DNA of 56,665 nt from Faecalibacillus intestinalis (GTDB lineage Bacteria > Bacillota_I > Bacilli_A > Erysipelotrichales > Coprobacillaceae), in contig NZ_PYLQ01000018.1 of assembly GCF_003024685.1 (NCBI RefSeq), positions 1 through 56,665 of the forward strand. Direction: 5' to 3'. The translations under genes were made by a program, and so were the position numbers. Each line of letters starts with the position of its first letter. The stretch's first letter is position 1. Below are positions 42,396-51,228 of this stretch, in pieces. Under the pieces are notes generated by a model that did no database searches, was not told the origin of the DNA, and was given only the letters and a program-made list of their open reading frames with translations.

Positions 42396-43718
42396 CTATT
42401 TAGGTAAGAACACTAAGAAGATTACAAAACAGATATCTAAGATCCATACGATTGGCTTAATTTCTTTAATTTTACCAACACCAATCATAGAAACGGTATA
42501 TGTAATAAATCCAATAGCAATACCATTTGAAATAGAATAAGCTAAGATCATAAAAATAACTGTCATGAATCCACTTGCTGCATAAACAATATTATCCCAT
42601 TCAATTCCTTTTAATTGTTGTGCCATTAAAATACCAACAATAATTAATGCAGGCGCTGTCACTGCACTTGTAACGCATGAAAGTAATGGTGAAAAGAAAA
42701 CAGATAATAAGAAGCATACCCCAGTAGTAACCGCAGTTAAACCAGTTCTTCCCCCTACTTCAACACCTGAAGTTGATTCAACGAATGATGTAACAGTTGA
42801 AGTTCCAGCAATAGAACCAATAACTGTACCGATTGAATCAGCTAATAAAGCACGATCTACGTTTTCTGGATTTCCAGTTTCATCAACTAAGTTTGCTCTG
42901 TTACATACAGCAACTAAAGTCCCTGCAGTATCAAAAAAATCAACGAATAATAATGAGAAGATTGCGACATAACATTGTGGATGTGAAGTTAATTCTCCAA
43001 GTCCTGAAGCAAATGCTCCTACTAATGAAAAATCAAAGTCAAATGAAATAACTCCAGTAGGAATTTCTGGCATTCCTTTAACACCACAAACTCCAGCAAT
43101 AATTCCCACAACAGCTGTAACAACTAAACCATAGAAAACAGCTCCAGGAACATTTTTAGTTAAAAGTAATAAAGTAATTAAAATACCAACTACTGCTAAA
43201 ATAACTGTTGGTTCTTGGAAGTTACCAAGACCGACAAATGTTGATTCATTTGCGACAATAATACCTGCATTTTTTAGACCAATGAAGGCAATAAAGAAAC
43301 CAATACCTGCCCCAATTGCTAATTTAAGTTGTGCAGGAATAGCATTAATAATCATTGTTCTAATTCCTGTAATAGAAATAACTAAGAAAATAATACCTGA
43401 GACAAAAACACAGGCTAAGGCTCCTTTATAAGATAAGCCCATACCAAAACAAATTGTATAAGTAAATAATGCATTCACACCCATACCAGCAGATAAAGCC
43501 ACTGGATAGTTTGCAACAAGTCCCATAATAATGGTAGCTACAGCAGAAGCAATAGCAGTTGCAAGGAATACCCCTTGTACAGACATTCCCGTTTCACCAA
43601 GCATTGCTGGATTGACTGCTAAAATATAAGCCATTGCTAAGAATGTTGTCACACCAGCTAAAATTTCAGTTTTTACTGTAGTGCCTTTTTCACTTAATTT
43701 AAAAAACTTGTCTAACAT
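42396..43718 (-). CDS. NCS2 family purine permease (AzgA/PbuG type)
   Basis: A membrane protein of 440 aa with about 13-14 segments. It opens with the AzgA/PbuG/GhxP hallmark (FFKLSEKGTTVKTEILAGVTTFLAMAYILAVNP), then AGMGVNALFTYTIC, LFVDFFDTAGTLVAV and EVGGRTGLTAVTTG. The family imports hypoxanthine, guanine or adenine by proton symport; which base cannot be told. RBS AGGGAG is upstream. The 72-bp region upstream shows no purine riboswitch. Confidence 0.93.
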   Translation of the reverse strand: MLDKFFKLSEKGTTVKTEILAGVTTFLAMAYILAVNPAMLGETGMSVQGVFLATAIASAVATIIMGLVANYPVALSAGMGVNALFTYTICFGMGLSYKGALACVFVSGIIFLVISITGIRTMIINAIPAQLKLAIGAGIGFFIAFIGLKNAGIIVANESTFVGLGNFQEPTVILAVVGILITLLLLTKNVPGAVFYGLVVTAVVGIIAGVCGVKGMPEIPTGVISFDFDFSLVGAFASGLGELTSHPQCYVAIFSLLFVDFFDTAGTLVAVCNRANLVDETGNPENVDRALLADSIGTVIGSIAGTSTVTSFVESTSGVEVGGRTGLTAVTTGVCFLLSVFFSPLLSCVTSAVTAPALIIVGILMAQQLKGIEWDNIVYAASGFMTVIFMILAYSISNGIAIGFITYTVSMIGVGKIKEIKPIVWILDICFVIFLVFLPK

Positions 43719-43779
43719 AAATTTCTCCCTTCTTCAAACGTTATTATCGTACATTATTTTTAGACAATTGACAAGCAAA

Positions 43780-43807
43780 CAAAAAAGCACTTACATAAAA
43801 AGTGCTA
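43780..43807 (-). terminator. Terminator of the DUF554 gene
   Basis: AGCACTT/AAGTGCT stem with a 7-nt loop (43786-43806) followed by TTTTTT on the minus strand, overlapping the stop region. Confidence 0.82.
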
Positions 43808-44504
43808 ATAACAAGGGCATAAATACCGCTGGTAAAAGATTGCCTACTTTAATTTTTGTATGAAAACATAAATTTGTCCCTACCGCAAATATTAAAACCG
43901 AACCCACAAAAGAAATATTAGAAATCATTATTGTCGTAAAATAAGGTGCTAGAAAAGAAGCACAGACTGTCAGCAATCCTTGATAAACAAAAATAGGAAT
44001 TGCGGAAAAAATTGTTCCCACCCCAAGTGTTGAAGCAAAAACCATAACGATTACAAAGTCCATTACGGCTTTTGAAATCAAAACACTTGAATCATGTAAC
44101 AAACCATCTTGAAAAGAACCCACAATAGCCATGGCTCCTACACATATAACAAGTGAAGTAGAAACAAAACCATCAATGAATTTAGAATCATTACTTTTAA
44201 CTTTATTTTTTAAATAGATCCCAAATTGTTCAATTCTTTTTTCAATATTAATAAACTCTCCTAATAACGCTCCAAAGCATAACGATAAAACAAGAATTAA
44301 AGAACCGGTGGATTCTAATCCTTCTTTAGATATCTTTAACATCCCTGTCATCGCCCCTGAAATACCAACAAACAAAACTGCTAAACCAATTCCTTGCATA
44401 ATCGTTTCTTGATACCTATTTTTTAAACCATTTTTATACAATAGACCAATAATACCACCTGCAACAACAGCTATGGTATTAACAATTGTTCCTAATCCAA
44501 ACAT
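43791..44504 (-). CDS. DUF554 family membrane protein
   Basis: A polytopic protein of 237 aa (about seven segments) matching the YdfK/YqgA DUF554 family: GLGTIVNTIAVVAGGIIGLL at the N-terminus, GIGLAVLFVGISGAM, ALLGEFINIEKRIE, and FVSTSLVICVGAMAIVGSFQDGL. The function of the family is not established. The start overlaps the end of the broken HAD gene by 13 bp, so it was translationally coupled to it. That may reduce its expression now. Confidence 0.88.
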   Translation of the reverse strand: MFGLGTIVNTIAVVAGGIIGLLYKNGLKNRYQETIMQGIGLAVLFVGISGAMTGMLKISKEGLESTGSLILVLSLCFGALLGEFINIEKRIEQFGIYLKNKVKSNDSKFIDGFVSTSLVICVGAMAIVGSFQDGLLHDSSVLISKAVMDFVIVMVFASTLGVGTIFSAIPIFVYQGLLTVCASFLAPYFTTIMISNISFVGSVLIFAVGTNLCFHTKIKVGNLLPAVFMPLLLALFM

Positions 44505-45331
44505 TCAAACAATCCTAACCTTTCCATTTCATAATACACACCATCATTTTCAACACTTTCACAAATGTTATCAGCACTTGCTTTTAATTCTTGGCAGGCA
44601 TTTTTCATTGCTACACCATAATTGCAAACTTGTAACATTTCATAATCATTCATACTGTCACCAAAAGCAATCGTATCTTCCATTTTCATATGAAGTGTTT
44701 CAACGACCTTTTTAATAGCAAGTCCCTTATCCATTCCTTTTTTGATGATTTCACCATTGATAGAATGTTGGCTAAACATTTCATGAACAATAAAATGATA
44801 ATTTGGTAAGAGTATTTTTGTTTTTTCAATATCTTCTCTATTAAAAGCAATAAAACAAAGTTTATGAATTCCTTGATCTTGATATTTGCTTATATCAACC
44901 ATATGATATTCTTTCTTTTGTTGTTCTTTTAATCTTTCAAATTCTGAATTTGTTCCTTCATCACCTAACAGAGCATGTGCAAAGTAATGTCGTAATTCTT
45001 CACTCGCAAAAGTCATATAAGTTGATTCTAAATTATAAAGAATATGATTTTGCTCAAAAACTTTTCTTGCTTGTTCAACTTCTTCTTTATCTAAATAAGT
45101 TGTTTCAATCATTTCCCCTTTAATTTCAAGATAACCACCCGCTGAACAAATACAACCATCAAAATCATCTGACATAATACTTTCAATACCGACACGATTT
45201 CTTCCTGTACATAAAAAAATCTAATGCCCATTTTCTCTTGCTTTTTTAATTCCTTTTTTTACAAAATCTGATAAAGGATAATTTGGTGTGACTAATGTTC
45301 CATCTATATCTAAAAATACTATTTTTTTCAT
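44492..45331 (-). pseudogene. Cof-type HAD phosphatase interrupted by an in-frame stop
   Basis: Translation from the ATG at 45331 (RBS AAGGAG) gives MKKIVFLDIDGTLVTPNYP (motif I, DxDGT) through KKARENGH, then a TAG at 45223-45221, then IFLCTGRN (motif II) in the same frame and on to AFGDSMNDYEML (motif IV) and the normal C-terminus, 279 codons in all. The family has Lys at the stop position (HKIFLCTGR), so a single AAG/AAA to TAG change explains it. A downstream ATG at 45175 could give a 227-aa fragment lacking the catalytic Asp. A single-base lesion may be true or a sequencing error. Confidence 0.85.
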
Positions 45332-45383
45332 ATATATCTCCTTATAGCGTTTCTATTTTAATCATATTTTATCTTTTTAGCAA

Positions 45384-45408
45384 TAAAAAAAGAGAGCAAT
45401 GCTCTCTA
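45384..45408 (-). terminator. Terminator of the mntP-CaCA operon
   Basis: AGAGAGC/GCTCTCT stem, loop ATT, followed by TTTTTTATTG on the minus strand, overlapping the stop of the exchanger gene. Confidence 0.88.
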
Positions 45409-46350
45409 ACGTATAATGATATAGGCTAAGTAAGCAACATAAAGAAGAAGCATAATAATTCCTTCTTTACGATCAATTTTATGTTTCGTAAATCCAAAAT
45501 ATAAAACTATTAAAGAAAAAATAGTTAAAATAAGAATATCAATAATATTTTCAAAGATAAAAGTAATTGGACTAATTGTTGCTGCAATACCTAAAACAAA
45601 TAAAATATTAAAAACATTTGAACCAATAACATTTCCAAGAGCCATATCTACTTCACCTTTTTTAGCAGCTACCATTGAAGTAACAAGTTCTGGTAAAGAA
45701 GTTCCAAGAGCAACAATGGTAAGACCGACTAAGTTTTGTGACATTCCTAAAGATAAAGCAATATTGGAAGCACTATCTACTACAAAATCTCCACCAAATT
45801 TAATAGCGATTGCTCCACCAACAATATAAACCAAGCTTAATCCCATTGAAATAACTTTAATTTCTTCTTCCTCTTGATATGTATTCATGGCTTTTTTAGC
45901 CGAAACAATCATGTAAACAATATATCCTACAAATAAAATCAAAAGAACAATTCCATCAATATGTCCTAATATCATCCCAAAATAACCTAAGATCATTAAT
46001 AAAATAGCACATAAAACAGAAAATGGAAATTCTCTTTTAAGCGTATTTACTTGTACTGCAATCGGTACAAATAAAGCAGAAATACCACAAACAACCATTA
46101 AATTAAAAATATTAGAACCTACGGCATTTGCTACCGCTAAAGCATTATTTCCTTCCATCGAAGCTGTAATACTGACAGCACATTCAGGTAAACTTGTTCC
46201 CATGGCCACAATTGTTAAACCGATGATTAATGAAGGAATATGAAATCTTGTAGCAATAGAAGAACTTCCTTCTACAAAAAAATCTGCCCCTTTCATTAAT
46301 AAAATAAAACCAACAATAAGAACTAATAATGATACAAATACATTTGTCAT
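45406..46350 (-). CDS. CaCA-family cation exchanger (YrbG type)
   Basis: A membrane protein of 314 aa with two inverted repeats of five helices. Both alpha-repeats are visible: GLTIVAMGTSLPECAVSITA...NAVGSNIFN and GLTIVALGTSLPELVTSMVA...NVIGSNVFN. These carry the acidic/Asn residues that bind cation in Na+/Ca2+ exchangers. It is 13 bp after mntP, downstream of the same yybP-ykoY riboswitch, so Mn2+ could be a physiological substrate here (inference); classical relatives move Ca2+ against Na+ or H+. RBS AAAGGAGAG is present. Confidence 0.92.
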   Translation of the reverse strand: MTNVFVSLLVLIVGFILLMKGADFFVEGSSSIATRFHIPSLIIGLTIVAMGTSLPECAVSITASMEGNNALAVANAVGSNIFNLMVVCGISALFVPIAVQVNTLKREFPFSVLCAILLMILGYFGMILGHIDGIVLLILFVGYIVYMIVSAKKAMNTYQEEEEIKVISMGLSLVYIVGGAIAIKFGGDFVVDSASNIALSLGMSQNLVGLTIVALGTSLPELVTSMVAAKKGEVDMALGNVIGSNVFNILFVLGIAATISPITFIFENIIDILILTIFSLIVLYFGFTKHKIDRKEGIIMLLLYVAYLAYIIIR

Positions 46351-46363
46351 AACTTTCTCTCCT

Positions 46364-46933
46364 TTAAAATAGACCTAAATGTTCTAATAAAATTTTTAAA
46401 CCAATCACAATTAAAATAATACCACCAGCAATCTCTGCCTTATGTTCATATTTTGACCCAAAAACTTTACCAATATAAACACCAATAAAAGAAATAATAA
46501 AAGTCGTACAACCAATAATGCTCATACATTCAACTATTGGATAATTTAAAAAAGCAAAAGTAATTCCTACCGCTAATGCATCAATAGATGTCGCAATCGC
46601 AAGTAAAAATAATTCCTTTAAATCTAATTTAAATTCTCCTTCATCTTCATCGTCTTCTGCTTTAATACCATCAATCAACATCTTACCACCAATAATACTA
46701 AGTAAAATAAAAGCAATCCAATGATCAATACTTGTAATATAGCTTTCAAAACCTCTACCTAAAAACCAGCCAATAAAAGGCATTAGTGCTTGAAAGCCAC
46801 CAAAAAATAAAGCGATGATAAAAACATCTCTCTTCTTTACTTTTTGCATTGATAAGCCTTTACAAATTGATACTGCAAAAGCATCCATGGAAAGACCTAC
46901 TCCAATCAAAAAGATTTCAATAAATAAACTCAT
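46364..46933 (-). CDS. mntP: Manganese efflux pump MntP
   Basis: A membrane protein of 189 aa, exactly the family size, with six helices. Conserved features: LSMDAFAVSICKGL in helix 1 (Asp), FGGFQALMPFIGW, and ATSIDALAVGITFAF in the second half (the paired Asp). The start is the ATG at 46933 after AAGGAG; a longer ORF to 46987 would extend into the riboswitch terminator and is rejected. The yybP-ykoY riboswitch upstream responds to Mn2+ and supports the assignment. It exports excess Mn2+. Confidence 0.96.
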   Translation of the reverse strand: MSLFIEIFLIGVGLSMDAFAVSICKGLSMQKVKKRDVFIIALFFGGFQALMPFIGWFLGRGFESYITSIDHWIAFILLSIIGGKMLIDGIKAEDDEDEGEFKLDLKELFLLAIATSIDALAVGITFAFLNYPIVECMSIIGCTTFIISFIGVYIGKVFGSKYEHKAEIAGGIILIVIGLKILLEHLGLF

Positions 46934-46960
46934 ACCAAATTCCTTTCTCCTTAAAATAAA

Positions 46961-46994
46961 AGAGACCCATGCATAAAAAATATGCATGAGTCTC
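46961..46994 (-). terminator. Riboswitch-controlled terminator before mntP
   Basis: GAGACTCATGCATA/TATGCATGGGTCTC, a long stem with a short T loop, followed by TTTTATTTT on the minus strand. Its 5' arm shares CTCAT with the 3' side of the aptamer closing stem, so Mn2+ binding should prevent termination. Confidence 0.85.
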
Positions 46995-47068
46995 GTTCTT
47001 TAAGATTTGCCAGGCTATACGCCATGATGTTGACAAACCGCGTCCTAAGACGTGTACTACTCCCTCAT
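46986..47068 (-). ncRNA. yybP-ykoY manganese riboswitch
   Basis: The minus strand has the family landmarks in order: ATGAGGGAGTAGTA (P1 5' side and GGAGTAG loop), TTTGTCAACATC (the conserved GTCAACA), and AACGAGACTCAT (loop plus P1 3' side). P1 pairs ATGAG with CTCAT. It precedes mntP and overlaps its terminator. ORFs across it on the same strand are spurious. Confidence 0.92.
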
Positions 47069-47079
47069 TCAACAGCTTG

Positions 47080-47108
47080 ATAGTATCAAAGTCCTCGACA
47101 TAAATCAA
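47080..47108 (-). promoter_or_regulatory. Promoter of the mntP riboswitch transcript
   Basis: TTGATT (47108-47103), 17 bp, TACTAT (47085-47080) on the minus strand, just after the stop of the MFS gene. Confidence 0.65.
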
Positions 47109-47109
47109 G

Positions 47110-48279
47110 CTATTTTTTAACTTTCATACTCATAAATTTACAAATAAAGATAATAATCGCACCAATGGCTGTCATTAAATAAACAAAAACAAATAAAGCA
47201 TTCAATCCAATCGTATCTTGTAAAACTCCACCAAGAACATTTCCTAAGGTTGAACCTATTCCTGATGTCATAATCCCAATCATTGTTTGTCCTGACATTT
47301 GATCTTGGGTTTCTAGATTATAAGTTACATAATATGTAATAACTCCTGTAAACAATCCATAAGAAAGACCTTGGAACATCATACCAATAATTAAAACAAT
47401 TAAATTAGGAGCTAAACCAATTGTATAATTTCGACAAAGATAGAAAATAGAAGCTACTAAAATAAGTGTTACACTATTAAATTTCTTCATTAACTTAGGA
47501 ACTGTCATCATGACTGGTAATTCACTAAAAGCCATTGCAAACATAGCTACTCCGTATAAAGAAGTATTTCCTCCTAGATTTTTAACAATATTAATTAAAT
47601 AAGTACCGATTGCTGTTGCTCCCGAAAACATAAAACAAAAACCTAAAAGTAAGAAAAAGAAAATTTTATATTTTTTAATAACAGTAATCACAGATCCTTC
47701 TTCTTGAACTTCTTCTTTTGTTTCTGTAATTTTTGATTCTGGTAAATGATATAAAATAAATAATGTCACTAAAGCAAAGATACAATATGCAATTGATAAA
47801 ACATTAGCTCCTAAAAAAGAAACCACTTGTCCAAAAATAAGCGCACTTGTTGCCCATGAAGCTGAGCCAATTCCTCGTGCTAAACCAAAGTTGACATATG
47901 TCCCTTCATTAATATAATTCATAGCAATCATTGTAAGCATGGGTACTGTGGACATATTTAAAGCATACATAACAACATAGAAAACCATCACTAAAAATGC
48001 TGGTATTGGTAAAAATGCCATCGCAATATATAACAAAACTGTTGTTAACATTAAAATTGTCATTAATTTTTTAATAGTCATCCCTTTTATTTTAGAAATA
48101 AGTGATGACATAAATGGTGATAAAAAGATTGTTGCTATACAAGAACCTCCTGTAACAATCCCTATCTCAGTATTTGTAAGCCCTTTTGATTGTAAAAAGA
48201 CAGCAATAAAACCATTAATACAACATCCAGTAAACCAATAAAATAAATGTAAAAAATTATATTTTGCTTTTAGTGACAT
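47110..48279 (-). CDS. MFS transporter (MFS_1-like / PPP-nucleoside-symporter type)
   Basis: A membrane protein of 389 aa with 12 predicted helices and a central cytoplasmic loop (LPESKITETKEEVQEEGS) separating the two six-helix halves. The N-terminus YNFLHLFYWFTGCCINGFIAVFLQSKGLTNTEIGIV resembles the LacY/3-phenylpropionate-like MFS_1 group, which carry disaccharides, nucleosides or aromatic acids. The substrate is not readable. RBS GGGAGG is present. No clear terminator separates its stop from the mntP promoter 1 bp further on. Confidence 0.85.
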   Translation of the reverse strand: MSLKAKYNFLHLFYWFTGCCINGFIAVFLQSKGLTNTEIGIVTGGSCIATIFLSPFMSSLISKIKGMTIKKLMTILMLTTVLLYIAMAFLPIPAFLVMVFYVVMYALNMSTVPMLTMIAMNYINEGTYVNFGLARGIGSASWATSALIFGQVVSFLGANVLSIAYCIFALVTLFILYHLPESKITETKEEVQEEGSVITVIKKYKIFFFLLLGFCFMFSGATAIGTYLINIVKNLGGNTSLYGVAMFAMAFSELPVMMTVPKLMKKFNSVTLILVASIFYLCRNYTIGLAPNLIVLIIGMMFQGLSYGLFTGVITYYVTYNLETQDQMSGQTMIGIMTSGIGSTLGNVLGGVLQDTIGLNALFVFVYLMTAIGAIIIFICKFMSMKVKK

Positions 48280-48353
48280 ATTTCTTCCTCCCTAGTCGTA
48301 AAATATATTTTAACATAATTTTTTAAAGATGATGCTATTTTCATAATTTGAAA

Positions 48354-48381
48354 AAGAAAAGAAAGGGTTATCCCTTTCTAA
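48354..48381 (-). terminator. Hairpin after the flavoenzyme remnant
   Basis: GAAAGGG/CCCTTTC, loop ATAA (48361-48378), followed by TTTTCTTTTTC on the minus strand. Confidence 0.75.
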
Positions 48382-48700
48382 AGTTTTAAAGCAAGTTGAG
48401 TAGTTTTAAAAATAGCTTTTTTAGCGTCACCAACTTTACTTGCATCGACAATTAAATAAACATGTTCAATTTTTATTTCTTAATAAAGGTTTTAATTTGC
48501 TTTTGAACCAAAAGTTAAAACAATCGTATCAAAATGAGAAAGTATTTCTAATTGATTATGTTTTTCATAAACAATACCATCTTGATCAATTTTGATAACT
48601 TTACTTTCTAAAGTAAATTCTACATGAAGTTGTTTTAAATGATCTAATAAATTAAATCTTAGTCTTTTAGAGGCAAGTGGTGCTTTGTATCATCAAAATC
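48378..48700 (-). pseudogene. Remnant of an NADH:flavin oxidoreductase C-terminal domain
   Basis: The minus strand translates in one frame as PLASKRLRFNLLDHLKQL, FDTIVLTFGSKAN, stop, NLY, stop, EIKIEHVYLIVDASKVGDAKKAIF, ending LALKL at 48378. This is the C-terminal NAD(P)-binding part of Old-Yellow-Enzyme/enoate-reductase-type flavoproteins (compare VYLIGDAxxVGDAxxAI). Two internal stops and loss of everything upstream (the region to 48730 shows no continuation) mark it as decayed. Together with its terminator it fills most of the gap between the two flanking genes. Confidence 0.75.
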
Positions 48701-48733
48701 ATTCTAAAACACTTGATTTATTTTTAGAGTATT

Positions 48734-48772
48734 AAAAAAACATAGATTAGATTATCTAACCTATGCTTTTTA
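48734..48772 (-). terminator. Terminator of the Xaa-Pro peptidase gene
   Basis: GCATAGGTTAGAT pairs with the AATCTATGT arm (about 10 bp), followed by TTTTTTT on the minus strand, 1 bp from the stop codon. Confidence 0.88.
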
Positions 48773-49849
48773 TTAATCATTACCAATAACTTTCAAATCT
48801 TTTGGATAACTATTTAAGACCTTACATCCATCTTCTGTTACAAGTACAAGATCTTCGATTCTTACTCCAAATTCACCTTGTAAATAAACACCTGGTTCAA
48901 TAGAGAAAGTCATACCTTCTTGAACTTCAATATCATAGTTTTGCGAAACATCGCCCCATTCATGAACATCACGTCCAATAAAATGACCTAAACGATGATT
49001 AAATTCAACAGTATAACCACCTTCAGCAATAATATCTCTTGCACATTTATCAATATCACATAATCGAACACCTGGTTTAATCATGGCTTCTGCTGCCTTT
49101 TGAGCTTTTAAAACAAGTTCATAAACCGCTTTTTGTTTTGGTGAAACTTCTTTATAAAAAACAGTTCTTGTCATATCTGAACAATATCCTTTATATAAAC
49201 CACCAATATCAATAACAATGCTATCTCCTGGTTTTAAAGTAGAATCATCACCACTATGATGATTATCAGCTCCATTTTTACCATAAGCAACTATTGGTTC
49301 AAAAGAATTTCCTGTACAACCATGTTTTTGGTAAATACCAGCAAGTTGATCAGAAACTTCTTTTTCAGTTAAGTTTCCCTTGGCACAAATATTAATAACT
49401 TCATCTACTACTAAATCATTAATTTTAGAAGCTTCTATCATTAATTGTTGTTCTTTTTCATCTTTAACCATTCTTACACGATCAACACATTCAGAACCAA
49501 GTTCAAAATGACATTCATCTACTAAATCCATCAATGGCATTAAAAATCTAGCTGGAAAGTTTTTATCGATACCAATTGAACAAGCGCCATCAAATTCATC
49601 AGCAAGTAATTGAAGATAATTATCTGTATCACTATACCATACTTGTTCAATATCAATTTCACGATCTAAATAAAATAAATTATTCATAAATAATTTATGA
49701 TGTCCATCACTTGATAAAAGAAGTAAATACATTCTTTCCCCTGGATTATTTTTATAATTAATTAAATAATCAATGGATGATGGATCACTAATAATTAAAT
49801 GCGTTAATTGTCTTTTTTGCATTTCTTTGAGTACTTTTTCTAATCTCAT
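48773..49849 (-). CDS. M24 family metallopeptidase (Xaa-Pro aminopeptidase/prolidase)
   Basis: A cytoplasmic peptidase of 358 aa. The N-terminal creatinase-type domain (1-125) is followed by the pita-bread fold with all five metal ligands: VIDIGGLYKGYCSDMTRT (two Asp), HRLGHFIGRDVHE (His), FSIEPGVYL (Glu), GVRIEDLVLV (Glu). Length and order fit Xaa-Pro aminopeptidase/prolidase (PepQ/YpdF). It releases the residue before proline from small peptides. It is monocistronic. Confidence 0.93.
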   Translation of the reverse strand: MRLEKVLKEMQKRQLTHLIISDPSSIDYLINYKNNPGERMYLLLLSSDGHHKLFMNNLFYLDREIDIEQVWYSDTDNYLQLLADEFDGACSIGIDKNFPARFLMPLMDLVDECHFELGSECVDRVRMVKDEKEQQLMIEASKINDLVVDEVINICAKGNLTEKEVSDQLAGIYQKHGCTGNSFEPIVAYGKNGADNHHSGDDSTLKPGDSIVIDIGGLYKGYCSDMTRTVFYKEVSPKQKAVYELVLKAQKAAEAMIKPGVRLCDIDKCARDIIAEGGYTVEFNHRLGHFIGRDVHEWGDVSQNYDIEVQEGMTFSIEPGVYLQGEFGVRIEDLVLVTEDGCKVLNSYPKDLKVIGND

Positions 49850-49922
49850 CTTTAAATCCCCCTACTGCATTTATTTTAATACGTTTTATTTTAAATTAAA
49901 AGAAATATAATTACTTTATTTA

Positions 49923-49942
49923 CAATGCTTATAAAGCATTAT
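49923..49942. repeat. Near-palindrome upstream of the MFS gene
   Basis: AATGCTTATAAAGCATT is almost self-complementary (one offset base) and lies about 75 bp upstream of the following plus-strand gene, in an AT-rich promoter region. It could be an operator; no regulator is identifiable. Confidence 0.3.
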
Positions 49943-50018
49943 ATTGGATCAATTATAAGTATTAGACATTATTAATAAACATTTATAAAATAAAGACAGT
50001 AAAAGGAGGAAGATGTTT

Positions 50019-51212
50019 ATGAAAAAACATTGGTTGGTATTAGTTTGTTGCTGTGGCTTAGCTGCTGCATCGATTGGAATTTCTATTAATTCATCAGGTG
50101 TTTTCTATACACCTGTTTCAAAGAATTTACATATGTTAAGAGGAACATTTTCAATGCATATGACATTATTTTCCCTTGCAACTGCTATGATGTCATTATT
50201 TGTTCCAAAAATCTATGAAAAATTTGCTTTTAAAAAAGTACTTACTATCAGCGTTATTGTTGCCGTTGCCTCTACAGCAGCTATGGCACTAGGAAAAAAT
50301 GCTTTAACATTTTATATTTTAGGAGCTGTTCGTGGGATGTCGACAAGTTTATTTTCCATCGTACCTATTACAATCATTATTAATGGTTGGTTTGAAAAGA
50401 AACATGGACTTGCAACAAGTATTGCTTTTGGTTTTAGTGGTTTAGGCGGAACAATTTGTTCACCTATTTTATCAAGTATCATTAGTTCATTTAATTGGCA
50501 AATGGGCTATTTATTAAAAGCCATCATTATTTTATTATTATGCCTACCAGCTTGCATTTATCCTTTTAAAATGACAGCCTTTGATGAAGGACTTGTTCCC
50601 TATGGCTATCAAGAAAGAAAAGAAACTATACAAAAACAAACAACTTCTTCTTTCCATTTTATTTCTGTTTCATTTATTGCTTTCTTTATCTTTGGAATGT
50701 TGATTAGTTGTATTACAAGTGTGACTCAACATTTACCAGGATACGGAGAATCTTTGGGGTATCCACTTACAACATGTGCCATGTTGTTATCTGCGGGAAT
50801 GATGGGAAATATTGTTTCTAAATTGATTATCGGTAGTTTAAGTGATTATTTTGGAGAAATGAAAGCAACACTTATGATGATTGGAGTTAATATTTTAGGA
50901 ATTATTTTACTCATGATTGGTAAATCAATGGTTCTACTTATTATCGGAGCTTTTATGTTTGGTTCTTGTTATTCTTTAGGTGCCGTTGCCATACCTTTAC
51001 TTACAAAATATTTCTTTAAAACAGAAAATTATGCAAAAGCTTTCCCAACAATTTCTTTTGCTTCTAATGTGGGAGCTGCTATTTCTTTATCCATGGTTGG
51101 TTATATCTATGATTTCTTTGGTTCTTATCTTTATGCATTTATAATCGCTTTAACAATGATTATGATCAGTCTTGCTTTATTGTTTATCGTAACAAAAACC
51201 AAGGAAAATTAG
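50019..51212 (+). CDS. MFS transporter (OFA/monocarboxylate-like)
   Basis: A carrier of about 397 aa with 12 helices. N-terminal segment VLVCCCGLAAASIGISINSSGVFYTPVS and the domain order resemble the oxalate/formate antiporter and monocarboxylate transporter branch of the MFS, in which small organic anions are exchanged; the substrate is inferred only at that level. AGGAGG lies 9 nt before the ATG at 50019, while the ATG at 50013 is only 3 nt from it. The stop overlaps, on the opposite strand, the stop of the convergent MBL gene within one terminator hairpin. Confidence 0.83.
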   Translation: MKKHWLVLVCCCGLAAASIGISINSSGVFYTPVSKNLHMLRGTFSMHMTLFSLATAMMSLFVPKIYEKFAFKKVLTISVIVAVASTAAMALGKNALTFYILGAVRGMSTSLFSIVPITIIINGWFEKKHGLATSIAFGFSGLGGTICSPILSSIISSFNWQMGYLLKAIIILLLCLPACIYPFKMTAFDEGLVPYGYQERKETIQKQTTSSFHFISVSFIAFFIFGMLISCITSVTQHLPGYGESLGYPLTTCAMLLSAGMMGNIVSKLIIGSLSDYFGEMKATLMMIGVNILGIILLMIGKSMVLLIIGAFMFGSCYSLGAVAIPLLTKYFFKTENYAKAFPTISFASNVGAAISLSMVGYIYDFFGSYLYAFIIALTMIMISLALLFIVTKTKEN

Positions 51213-51228
51213 TTCCTTGGTTTTTCAA
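51199..51228. terminator. Shared bidirectional terminator with both stops in the loop
   Basis: AACCAAGGAA/TTCCTTGGTT stem (51199-51226) with loop AATTAG. The plus-strand stop TAG (51210-51212) and the minus-strand stop TAA (51211-51209) overlap in the loop. The plus strand has TTTTT after the stem; the minus strand has TTTTTG. Confidence 0.85.

Noticed and set aside
43719-43790. Purine riboswitch before the NCS2 permease
   Set aside because: The 72-bp region lacks the conserved aptamer loops and is too short.
45221-45223. Recoding of TAG as a sense codon (Lys or pyrrolysine)
   Set aside because: TAG terminates several intact genes here (tnpA, dacF, the MFS gene at 51212, the 151-aa gene), and no downstream recoding element is evident.
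46917-47108. 63-aa minus-strand ORF
   Set aside because: Covers the Mn riboswitch and its terminator; contains its conserved RNA motifs, so it is not coding.
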